DNA of 64,000 nucleotides. Origin: Mycosarcoma maydis. Taxonomy: Eukaryota; Basidiomycota; Ustilaginomycetes; Ustilaginales. The translations under genes and the position numbers were made by a program. The notes beneath the pieces were generated by a model. The model did no database searches. It saw only the letters and a list, made by a program, of their open reading frames with translations, and was not told where the DNA came from. Below, in pieces: positions 56,601 to 64,000 of this stretch. The stretch covers positions 1,240,001-1,304,000 of the forward strand of contig NC_026479.1 of assembly GCF_000328475.2 (NCBI RefSeq), written 5' to 3'. Position 1 is the first letter of the stretch; every line of letters starts with the position of its first letter.

Positions 56601-59322
56601 ACCTCAACGCAGAGGCACCGAAGCAGATCGCATTAGCAGCAATGGCGATGGCAATTCGGGCTCGGTACATCGACCTGCTATGCGTGAAGGTTCTTCATCG
56701 TCCACCTCGTATGGCACGCCGGCCGGCTTGCGCAAAAAACCCACAGAATCAGCAAAGGTGGGCAATGCTTTGGACGGCACTGGTGGCGCTGGTAGCAGTA
56801 GCAGACGCAAACCAAGCCATGTTTCCAGCGGAAGTGGTGCCACTACGATGCCGCGTCATCCAGATGCCACCAATTCCAATATGGCATTCACAGCAAAGCA
56901 GCCGGTCTTGCACCCTTCACTGCATCAACAGCAACCTCTCCGCGGCAAGCCCTCACAGCAAAGTAGTCAGCGCTCCAAGGACGGCAAGCGCTCCATCTTT
57001 ACCGTCGGTCGTGGAGGCATTGCAGGCTACCTCTCCAGTCTCCTAGGTACTGCAAGCTACGTCGACATCACAGCCAAGACGGATGTGTATGTGGGCTTTT
57101 TACCTGCGCACGCTCTCGAGCGCATCATGGAACGTCGGCCGATCGTGCTGCTGACGCTGTGCAAGCGTCTGTTGAGTCTGCTGCCTCCGCTGATCCTTCA
57201 CATTGATTCGTCGCTCGACTGGCAGCAAGTCAATGCAGGGCAGGTAATCTATCGTGAGGATGATCCATCTGACAGCTTTTTCATTGTTATTAACGGACGA
57301 TTGCGAGCAATTACCGAGAAAACTAACGGTATTGAGGTGCATAACGAGTACGGACAAGGTGACAGTGTTGGCGAGCTCGACGTGATCACCAACTCGCGCA
57401 GACGCACGACGCTCCATGCCATCCGTGATTCGGAGCTGGCCAAGATGCCTTCGACGCTGTTCAACGCCATCTCGGTGCGTCACCCAGCCATCACTATTCA
57501 AATCTCACGTATCATTGCGCGTCGAGTGCGCACAGAGCTCGTGAGGAGCAAACAGGAAGGTGCTGCGCTTGGCGCGCCTATTCCGGGCCTGCCAGACCTT
57601 GGTCGCAACAATCTCAACCTCAAGACGGTGGCCATTGTTCCCGTAACACGCCAGGTGCCCGTGATTGACTTTGCAGCTAAGCTGCAGACCGCCTTCGACG
57701 ACACCATCGGTGGCAGAGCGATTTTCTTGGATCAGAGCAGTGTCATGGGCGTGCTGGGACGACATGCCTTTAGCCGGATGGGCAAGCTCAAGCTGGCGGG
57801 CTGGCTCGCCGACTTGGAGCAAAAGTATCGCTTGGTTGTGTATGTGGTTGACACCCCCGTTTCGTCAGCCTGGTCGCAAACTTCGATCCGGCAGGCCGAC
57901 TGCGTACTCATGGTCGGATTCGGCGATGAGCCAGCGATGGGCGAGTACGAACGACTGCTGATGAGTGTCAAGACCACAGCGCGCAAAGAGCTCGTACTGT
58001 TGCATCCCGAGAGAAGCGTCCCACCTGGTTCGACGCGCGAGTGGCTCAAGAACCGCCCGTGGGTGCATGCGCACCACCATGTAGAGATGCCGGGCTTGAC
58101 CGGATCGCATGCCGGCGCAGCCATATCCACGGGAGGTGACCCAAAGGCGGTCAAGGCGCTGCGCAACCTGAAGCAGAAGCTTGAGACGTCGCTGCAGCGA
58201 TACCGCAAGACCATGACGCCACTCTCTGCATCTGGTCGGCCCCACCATGCATCCGATTTTGCAAGGCTGGCACGTCGATTGTGCGGTATGAGCATCGGAC
58301 TGGTGCTCGGGGGTGGTGGTGCGCGTGGCTGTGCTCACTTGGGTGTCATCCGTGCGCTTGAAGAGCGTGGAATTCCGATCGACATGGTGGGTGGTACATC
58401 GATTGGCTCGCTCGTGGGCGGACTGTACGCGAGAGAGGCCGAGATGGTGTCAACGTTTGGTCGCGCCAAACGCTTTGCAGGCCGTATGGCGTCTCTGTGG
58501 CGTTTTGCCTCGGATCTCACCTATCCAGTGGTCTCGTACACCACGGGGCACGAGTTCAACCGTGGCGTATTCAAAGCGATCCAAGAGACGCATATTGAGG
58601 ATATGTGGATTCCGTTTTTCTGCAACACGACCAACATCACCTGGTCTCGCATGGAGGTACACACGAGCGGCTATGCCTGGCGCTACATTCGCGGATCCAT
58701 GACACTGGCCGGTCTCATCCCGCCGCTGGTCGACGAAGGAAACATGCTTGTCGACGGAGGCTACGTTGACAATTTGCCGGTGACTGTGATGCTGGCCATG
58801 GGTGCACGGTCCGTGTTTGCGGTCGACGTCGGATCCATCGACGATACGAGCCCACGTGCATACGGCGATACGTTGTCTGGCTGGTGGGTGCTTCTGAATC
58901 GATGGAACCCGTGGTCAGACGCCAGCAAGATACCTTCGATTCCAGACATTCAAGGCCGTCTGACCTATGTGTCGTCGGTCAAGACGCTCGAAGAAGCCAA
59001 GAAGGTGAAAGGATGCTTCTATATGCGAATGCCTGTGGAAGAATTTGGAACGCTCGCATTCGGACGCTTCGACATGATTTATGAAAAGGGTTACAAGGCG
59101 GCGGTGGAGTTACTCGATGGTTGGGATGCAGAAGGGAAATTGCCGTCTGGAACAGAGAGGGAAGATTTTGAAGACGACTGGGAGGATGGCGACGAGTATG
59201 AAGAGTACGAAGTGTACACCGACGACGAAAGTGGGGTCGGTGGGGGAGTCAGAAAGATCAGAAAGAAGCGAAGAAGAACGAGGAGAAAGGCGGGGATCAG
59301 CGCTCGTCGCAACAGCATCTAG
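53671..59322 (+). CDS. NTE1: Lysophospholipase NTE1 (neuropathy target esterase family)
   Basis: The protein is 1883 residues with an ATG at 53671; yeast Nte1 is somewhat shorter. It is an ER enzyme that deacylates phosphatidylcholine to glycerophosphocholine. Two hydrophobic segments lie at about 76-130 (LNLIRILATFSTITVPSLVYAI and PSLALLFLTSLISAFIWL). Three cyclic-nucleotide-binding-like domains follow: near 178-240, 876-920 and 1178-1260, the last with GQGDSVGELDVITNSRRRTTLHAIRDSELAKMP. The patatin domain has the oxyanion loop GGGGARG at 1547-1553, the nucleophile Ser1577 in GGTSIGS, and the catalytic Asp1695 in DGGYVDNLP. Between domains there are Ser-rich insertions. The C-terminus is acidic then strongly basic. 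All catalytic residues are intact. No intron is seen. Confidence 0.97.
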   Translation: MSQVPVASPASWSSVASAAAAAVSAATSASSSLAASVDEPAATTATAATASYADERNPLIALFDGLLRVVLASLNLIRILATFSTITVPSLVYAILHYSLTLQLNFPSLALLFLTSLISAFIWLRYRHLNKYERLREVPITRDEGFNLNPDVASPGGDNDRGSFHNYLDDFLQAIRIFGFLEKPVFHELARHLQTRRLVAGDSLSLDTDFSFYIVIDGHVQVYAPLPSATASAVGQDSVEDEDDSGYQLLNEVESGGTLSSLFTILSLFTEDVKLSFDDHDDPHLAPPHPAYPAMDRLNNSSAANHLGRGNNATAPTSPYSSAFNPPSQTAAQLQLNAAALRNVPAAISTEGAVERLGGSAAVRSTSKSSHARTASSGTASATVQDGDTSTIMDPLEQNDDGVTSSLYHAPDLQMPPAQAAAPFSHFAPSYHPSPAGTPISSLPGSTHSPYFRGRATSIHALHEAAGGPNTPGSILSAMSSSAHGHYHPQADYLPRQGAGTVARATVDTTLAVIPAEAFKRLTKKFPNAAAHIVQVILARLSRVTFHTAHKYLGLTKEVMRTEKSINDLACFPLPSEFYEKGGMDKLRHRFLPQPNSKRETTVDDDYFRDFQEWTSISQRSSTPVPGSKDDTKDAATSSPPKVRIASDLPSLTTSSKQSNQKPTSSRISAARTPWGHPDPPLKTPTARNMVGPGDLLSMASLSQDGWYTTGFDMHSAQPTPRAKPRSVSKLEPFHGPLPHPVDDSTDGTSPLSGASPIPIRKGSSTMYHQGEAIGTDRPFANIGLPHFDIKNEVMDCIAKSIGLAQAAHSPLAPSYQASPHINAQDSLLQRSVFKSAFGSLSMLDAAMAEEESSITGTNSSMAGHGHSGFHPSDFENEVEIKFFPAGSTLVKAGESRAGLFYVIDGFLDVLLPAEANELEEEDRLKPNMNHKSAKTDASSGSSRQNRPGSHRKDSSSASLRAGLLDERNLREADVSLPQRRGTEADRISSNGDGNSGSVHRPAMREGSSSSTSYGTPAGLRKKPTESAKVGNALDGTGGAGSSSRRKPSHVSSGSGATTMPRHPDATNSNMAFTAKQPVLHPSLHQQQPLRGKPSQQSSQRSKDGKRSIFTVGRGGIAGYLSSLLGTASYVDITAKTDVYVGFLPAHALERIMERRPIVLLTLCKRLLSLLPPLILHIDSSLDWQQVNAGQVIYREDDPSDSFFIVINGRLRAITEKTNGIEVHNEYGQGDSVGELDVITNSRRRTTLHAIRDSELAKMPSTLFNAISVRHPAITIQISRIIARRVRTELVRSKQEGAALGAPIPGLPDLGRNNLNLKTVAIVPVTRQVPVIDFAAKLQTAFDDTIGGRAIFLDQSSVMGVLGRHAFSRMGKLKLAGWLADLEQKYRLVVYVVDTPVSSAWSQTSIRQADCVLMVGFGDEPAMGEYERLLMSVKTTARKELVLLHPERSVPPGSTREWLKNRPWVHAHHHVEMPGLTGSHAGAAISTGGDPKAVKALRNLKQKLETSLQRYRKTMTPLSASGRPHHASDFARLARRLCGMSIGLVLGGGGARGCAHLGVIRALEERGIPIDMVGGTSIGSLVGGLYAREAEMVSTFGRAKRFAGRMASLWRFASDLTYPVVSYTTGHEFNRGVFKAIQETHIEDMWIPFFCNTTNITWSRMEVHTSGYAWRYIRGSMTLAGLIPPLVDEGNMLVDGGYVDNLPVTVMLAMGARSVFAVDVGSIDDTSPRAYGDTLSGWWVLLNRWNPWSDASKIPSIPDIQGRLTYVSSVKTLEEAKKVKGCFYMRMPVEEFGTLAFGRFDMIYEKGYKAAVELLDGWDAEGKLPSGTEREDFEDDWEDGDEYEEYEVYTDDESGVGGGVRKIRKKRRRTRRKAGISARRNSI

Positions 59323-60271
59323 CGTCTCTAGAGTCGTGATCACTCTGCACTATTCATCTCATGCAATTTGAGAGTCATTAAAGACATTCTTTCTATCACC
59401 ACGACTTGCAGTTGTCAGCATGTAACACAGCTTCGCAAAGCAAGCTAAGGATAGATCATCAATCCTGAATGGTGACTTTGAGATCCTCCACATGGTGTGG
59501 TGTTTTTTGGGACGCTATTTCTAATCTCATTTTTCGTTCGATGTGCGGTTTTGATTCGCCCATTCGCGAATGGCCAAGTCTGACACGTCGACGACTCTTC
59601 CGTGTTTCACGTTCCGTCGTGCGTGTTCGTGCTTGCGTGTCAATCACGAATCGTGAATCACGAATGTAAAATCAAACACTCAGGGAAAAAAGCACGAAGC
59701 CATGCGTGACGAGCGTGAAGCACGAAGTTAGCCAGGGTCTTGGTCACAACGCCGGTGATCCGTGCCTTCCGTGCTTCATCCCATTCGTGGATCGTGAATT
59801 ACCCCACCGCGTGTCAAATCATCTTCTGGTAGGCTACAAACCCACGCAACCTGGAGAGTTGCGCTTCTTACGTTAGCACATCATCATCTCTTTGTTTTCG
59901 TGACTACGTTGAGGCCTCGGCATCAGCACCATTCGATGTCGAGCATTTGCTAGATTGCTCTTCTACCGCTTATCCACTCCAACAATTCTTTCGATCGAGG
60001 ATTGAACTCCACGGTTCCATCCAAACGGGACTCAGCTTGGACGATCGTCTCTGGAGCACCTCGACAGCTCAGCAGTGCGCATCTGCGTGTCCATCAGCCC
60101 ATGCTGCGTCGTTGTTGAAATATACTGTGACTCGGTATTTACTTCGTCGGATCGCGCATAGCGGCTGACCGGGACACGTGTCTCGCCTCTCATCCTGAAC
60201 CGGCCCTCAACACTGCCGCTCGAGCTGCAGCCAGCATATCGTGGCAATAGCTCATCGAGCTTCTCTGTAGT
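59323..60271. other. Spacer between NTE1 and ALG5
   Basis: Contains AATCACGAATCGTGAATCACGAATG at about 59642 and TTCGTGGATCGTGAATT at about 59784. The 300 bases before ALG5 are promoter or leader sequence. No gene is seen. Confidence 0.5.
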
Positions 60272-61696
60272 ATGGGTGCCGCATGCTGTGCAGGAGCCGC
60301 AGTTGCCGGTTCCGCCGCCTCTGCCGGGCCTTCCACTTTACTTGATGGCACCGTCTACTCCTTCCTCTCGGCCATCCCGATCGCTCTCTACCACTATTAT
60401 CCTCAGATTACGCTTGTCCTGATGACACTTGTCGCACTGGGAGCATCGACGTTTTACCTCTTGATCGTCCTTCTCACACCGGTGACTAAGAGCAGCTCGC
60501 GCTCTGAGCTGACGTATCTATCCACAACAAGCACAGAGCCGAAGCCACTAGCAAGTCTGTTAGATGATTTAAGAGAGAATGAAAAGGAGAATGGAGCGGT
60601 GCAGCTGAGTGTAGTGGTGCCGGCGTACAACGAAAAGGAGAGATTGCCGGTGATGTTGGAAGAGACGGTGGAGTTTTTGGATGAATTGAAGAAGAGTAAG
60701 AGGAGTTTGGTGGAGGGTTTGCCGCACGAACACGGAAAGGGCACTTTTGCTCATGGCAGCGATTTGCAAGCCAACGGAAATGCATCAACCACCCGAGTGC
60801 ATGCTGCACTGCACGATGCGCTCTCGAGCTACGAGATTATCATCGTCGACGATGGTAGCAAGGACGACACGCACCAAGTTGCGCTGGATTTTGCGCGTTC
60901 CCACCCTTCCACCAGTGCTGCTTCGACCATTCGAGTAGTCCGCCTCGTTTCGAACCGAGGTAAAGGTGGAGCCGTTCGACACGGCGTACTCCACTCACGA
61001 GGTCATCTGATCCTGTTCGCCGATGCTGACGGAGCCACCTCGTTCCGTGACATATCCAAACTATGCCACACCTTATCCTGCGTCCTCACGCCCAAGGGAC
61101 ACGGTGTAGCTGTAGGCAGCCGAGCGCACATGGTGACATCCGACGCCGTGGTGAAACGCAGTTTTGTGCGAAACTTTCTCATGCACAGTTTCCACTTGTT
61201 CCTCATACTTTTACTTCGTCCTCCGACGCTTGGAGGCTTGATGAAGAAGCTCACCGCTCGAAGCGAAACTCAAAACAAGAGGCAAGCAAAGGGATGTAGA
61301 GTGGTGTCACTCCCTGTGCAGCCCGAGATCAAAGACACCCAGTGTGGATTCAAGCTCTTCACGCGACCCACGGCACAGCTTGTATTCCCAGCAAGTCACA
61401 TCGACGGCTGGATTTTTGACGTCGAATTGCTCATCCTCGCGCAGACGAGCTCACAGCTTGCCTTACAAGCCTCAAATCCTGACCTCACCCTGCTTGCCGC
61501 CGAAGAAGTGCAAGACAACACAAACGCGTTGAAGGGCCTACCGATTCCGATTGCAGAGGTGAGCGTCGATTGGCAGGAAGTTACGGGTAGCAAGATCGAT
61601 TTGCTCAAAGATTCAATTCGCATGGCCTTGGATCTGATCGTTATCCGTGCCAATTACACTCTCGGTAGATGGAAGACTCCGCCTGCGGCACTGTGA
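60272..61696 (+). CDS. ALG5: Dolichyl-phosphate β-glucosyltransferase
   Basis: This ER enzyme transfers glucose from UDP-glucose to dolichyl phosphate, making the donor for the three glucoses of the N-glycan precursor. The protein is 474 residues; yeast Alg5 is about 330, the excess being insertions. A membrane segment at about 45-70 (PQITLVLMTLVALGASTFYLL) anchors it. The GT2 fold follows: VVVPAYNEKERLPVMLEE near 113, EIIIVDDGSKDDT near 193-205, NRGKGGAVRHGVL, and LILFADADGATSF near 245-255 with the metal-binding DxD. TQCGFKLFTR and IDGWIFDVELLILA complete the family signature. An insertion after LMKKLTARSE and an Asn/Gly-rich one before HAALHDA are not in yeast. ATG at 60272; no intron. Confidence 0.95.
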   Translation: MGAACCAGAAVAGSAASAGPSTLLDGTVYSFLSAIPIALYHYYPQITLVLMTLVALGASTFYLLIVLLTPVTKSSSRSELTYLSTTSTEPKPLASLLDDLRENEKENGAVQLSVVVPAYNEKERLPVMLEETVEFLDELKKSKRSLVEGLPHEHGKGTFAHGSDLQANGNASTTRVHAALHDALSSYEIIIVDDGSKDDTHQVALDFARSHPSTSAASTIRVVRLVSNRGKGGAVRHGVLHSRGHLILFADADGATSFRDISKLCHTLSCVLTPKGHGVAVGSRAHMVTSDAVVKRSFVRNFLMHSFHLFLILLLRPPTLGGLMKKLTARSETQNKRQAKGCRVVSLPVQPEIKDTQCGFKLFTRPTAQLVFPASHIDGWIFDVELLILAQTSSQLALQASNPDLTLLAAEEVQDNTNALKGLPIPIAEVSVDWQEVTGSKIDLLKDSIRMALDLIVIRANYTLGRWKTPPAAL

Positions 61697-61955
61697 GCAT
61701 CCACCTCCCCACCACCACCATCCATCCAAAAATACAATGATACACTCTCCACACAATGCCAGTCTCCCTAAACGCAATACAGCCTCATGGTCAAAATTCT
61801 TGTTCCTTCTGCCAGATGTATGCTCAGCCTGTCTCTTCACGCCATGTCCCTGCTTGCTCACTACGCGCTGGTGACGCACGTAACATTGCATTATGAACGA
61901 AGAGATACGAGTCAGCAAAGAGACGAATCCAAGAAGAGTGGAGTGGAAGAACGCG

Positions 61956-63629
61956 CTACGCGAGCGCGCCGAGCGGGTCGTAAGGCGGGAGGCGAATAGT
62001 GTTAGCATCGACGCCGGTTGTGTAGAGGGCCCAGAGATGTTTAGGCATGAACTTGCGGTCTACGACGACCTGGTAGTTGAACTCTTGGAACCACTTGTCG
62101 CTCATGACCATGAAGCCCTTATCGTTACCGACACCCGCTTCGCCCCACGAGTTCTCGACGCGGTACCTCTCCACTTTACCTGTGCGCTCATCGATGTGCA
62201 CCGCAGTGATCACCATAGCGTGCGTCATGGATGATTCGCCCAGCTCGATCCGCTGTGCCTTGGTCAGGCCGAGGCTGATGTTGAAGGCGTCTTGGTAGCC
62301 AAACAGCGCGGGATCCATGATGCCAGATGTCTTATCGGAGAATTGGCCCACGTCACATCCGAAGAAGACCGGGTGTCCCGCTTTGATCGAGTTGACGACC
62401 GCCGCGCGCATCACGTCCACAGTGGTGTTGACGTAGCTGATCGGGGTACCTTCCCAGACGTTGCCGAGACGCTCGACGGTGATCAGCCTGTCAGCGGGAT
62501 GGCGCGGATCGTGGATGAGCGAGCAACGCGTCTTGTGATCGAACGTGCCCGTGTACTCGGCCAAGAAGCGTTTTGGCGTCGAGCGGATCGTGACAAACTT
62601 GCCATTCTTGTTGCGGTAGTTGTAGCTGAACTCTTGATCGGGTTGAGGCGGAGTTCCGAGCGAGATGACAAGCAGACGGTAGACTTCTTCCATCTGCTCC
62701 TCCTTGCGTGCACGCTGTGCCTGTCGTACAGCGTACCGGATCTCGTGCGTGCTGATCGATCCATGTTCCTGATGAGCCAAGTTGCCGAATTTGCGCTCAA
62801 CGTCTTTCTTGATCTGTCGCAGCTCAAGCGTGTACTCGCGCAGCTTGAGCGTGACGAGCCAGTTGATCTGAGTCGAGTAGCTCGAGTTGTAGCTTTCGGG
62901 GAACACAGACTTAGGCACCACACCATACTTCTCGAGGAGGTTGGCAACCATGTCCCACTGACCGCCGTCGTTGGTAGGAGCTGTCTTGAGGAATCCCACT
63001 ACACGCTGGTCGAGTGCTTCGTCGGCGAGCTCAATCATGTTTTCGAGGAAGTAGTTGGATTTCTCCAACTTGTCCCAGAAGCTAAGATAGCTCTGCGAAA
63101 GTTCGAATTCGTCCAGCTCAAGCACTTTGGCTGCTTGGTGACGGATGACGTTGCAAGTGGCGAACAACCAACATCGACCCGAGCTCTTCTGGTTGACTAC
63201 GGGTTTGACTTCGTAGGGGATGGCGTGCGAGAAGATGTGTGCGCACGAGATCTCCACATCACGCTTGTGCAGGCTGGCACTGATAGCGGCATTGTGTAGC
63301 GTCATCTGTGCCAATCGCGCCGACTGAGTCGCCAGCGCTGAGTCCTGCCAGTCAGGGATGGCTTGGAGCGAGATACCGGCTTGACGTTCAACGATCGAGC
63401 TTGAGGCGGCCGCAGCCCCGCCAAAGCGCTGAAGAGTCTCGGCCTGAATGCGCGCGAGGCGATCAGCCGCATGGTGGTTAATGATGCTTGAGCCTTGAGC
63501 ATGTGTGCGAGATGTGTCAGATCTGACCGTGTACTTGGCCTTCTCGTTCAAAGTCTCGCTGTTGCTCGACGAGCTCGACGATAGATAAGCCGGTTTGTCA
63601 GCGACGGGCTTGGATGCGGATGATCCCAT
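61956..63629 (-). CDS. BLH1: Bleomycin hydrolase (C1B cysteine aminopeptidase)
   Basis: The protein is 557 residues with an ATG at 63629; yeast Blh1 is about 480. It is a papain-type peptidase that forms a hexameric barrel. The catalytic triad is complete: Cys153 in QKSSGRCWLFA, His470 in SMTHAMVIT and Asn493 in VENSWGEAG, together with the oxyanion Gln of the same N-terminal motif. FELSQSYLSFWDKLEKSNYFLE and DGGQWDMVANLLEKYGVVPK are also characteristic. The N-terminal 110 residues are a Ser/Ala-rich extension beginning MGSSASK, which fits the N-myristoylation consensus (Gly2, Ser6, Lys7). The C-terminus ends in GALA, the short arm that in yeast reaches into the active site. Its stop lies 259 bases from that of the convergent ALG5. 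Confidence 0.95.
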   Translation of the reverse strand: MGSSASKPVADKPAYLSSSSSSNSETLNEKAKYTVRSDTSRTHAQGSSIINHHAADRLARIQAETLQRFGGAAAASSSIVERQAGISLQAIPDWQDSALATQSARLAQMTLHNAAISASLHKRDVEISCAHIFSHAIPYEVKPVVNQKSSGRCWLFATCNVIRHQAAKVLELDEFELSQSYLSFWDKLEKSNYFLENMIELADEALDQRVVGFLKTAPTNDGGQWDMVANLLEKYGVVPKSVFPESYNSSYSTQINWLVTLKLREYTLELRQIKKDVERKFGNLAHQEHGSISTHEIRYAVRQAQRARKEEQMEEVYRLLVISLGTPPQPDQEFSYNYRNKNGKFVTIRSTPKRFLAEYTGTFDHKTRCSLIHDPRHPADRLITVERLGNVWEGTPISYVNTTVDVMRAAVVNSIKAGHPVFFGCDVGQFSDKTSGIMDPALFGYQDAFNISLGLTKAQRIELGESSMTHAMVITAVHIDERTGKVERYRVENSWGEAGVGNDKGFMVMSDKWFQEFNYQVVVDRKFMPKHLWALYTTGVDANTIRLPPYDPLGALA

Positions 63630-64000
63630 GGCTGTCTTTCGCGCGTGTGTATGTGTGGTGGTGTTGCACGTGTCTTGGTGTTGCTTCTACGGTTGCGCGG
63701 TGTCTAGAAGGACGGGGCGTGTTCGAGGCAGATGGGTGTCGATCTGATGGTGTGTGGGACACAAAGCGGATGGGGTTGATCCGATAAGCTCAAGTAAGTT
63801 GAGGCAAGCTGAGCTGGCCACGTCGGTAATTCACCTTGCCGACGGCATGCACGCCCTGCATATTCGACCTGATAACGGAAAGGTCCACATCGAGATCAAT
63901 CGAGGAATCGCAAATCGGGAAACAGATCTACAAAAATGAGAGTCGCACTCTCGTGATTCGCGATTGTTTCAGCCACCTTAATTCAATTTTCACGATTCAC
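63630..64000. other. 5' flank of bleomycin hydrolase, end of window
   Basis: The promoter region of the hydrolase, with TCGTGATTCGCGATTG at about 63951 and TTCACGATTCAC at the very end (63989-64000). No gene is seen up to the window edge. Confidence 0.5.

Noticed and set aside
60272..60320. N-myristoylation of ALG5 (MGAACC start)
   Set aside because: Position 6 is Cys rather than Ser or Thr and the protein has its own membrane segment.
1..64000. tRNA, rRNA and transposon scan by eye
   Set aside because: No convincing tRNA A/B box pair, no rRNA segment, no transposase or reverse transcriptase motif was found; a covariance-model search would be decisive.

Overview
The window is nuclear DNA from a filamentous or yeast-like basidiomycete, most likely a smut fungus of the Ustilaginaceae (Ustilago/Sporisorium group). 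The evidence is long, almost intron-free genes coding for large proteins with low-complexity Ser/Gln/Ala tails, a fungal gene set (SSD1, NTE1, MCM1, α-tubulin, ALG5), and long gene-free spacers filled with short motifs such as AATCGTGAAT and ACTCACGACTGT. The species assignment is inference from style and gene content, not from a marker search.

Sixteen protein genes can be supported, plus one probable relic. From the left: a PEP7/VAC1-type FYVE protein cut off by the window edge (-), a SABATH-like methyltransferase (-), the RNA cytidine acetyltransferase KRE33/NAT10 (+), a spliced PARP-zinc-finger/multi-AT-hook protein (+), SSD1 (+), α-tubulin (-), a calcium-regulated mitochondrial carrier of SAL1 type (+), a protein kinase-like protein (-), the MADS-box factor MCM1 (+), a mitochondrial ABC1/UbiB-family protein of MCP2/CQD2 type (-), a Q-rich protein of unknown function (+), translation factor eIF3l (+), a very large inositol-polyphosphate 5-phosphatase (-), the phospholipase NTE1 (+), dolichyl-phosphate glucosyltransferase ALG5 (+) and bleomycin hydrolase (-).

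The genes are ordinary, mostly conserved housekeeping functions: endosomal sorting, ribosome and translation (KRE33, eIF3l), RNA fate and cell wall (SSD1), cytoskeleton, mitochondrial transport and lipid/quinone homeostasis, phosphoinositide and phospholipid turnover, and N-glycosylation. They are not an operon or an obvious gene cluster. Convergent neighbours are tightly packed (147 to 607 bases between stop codons). Divergent neighbours are separated by 1.8 to 3.7 kb that hold no recognisable gene but many microsatellites and the dispersed CACGATTC-like motifs.

No rRNA, tRNA, CRISPR array or intact mobile element was recognised. The most distinctive items are a double heptamer array at 52232-52355 with partly self-complementary halves, a truncated GFA-like zinc-binding fragment beside it, the fused zf-PARP + 11 AT-hook protein whose single intron splits an AT-hook, the SSD1 copy that keeps all RNase II catalytic aspartates, a 5-phosphatase domain spread over about 1500 residues, and a bleomycin hydrolase with a perfect N-myristoylation start.
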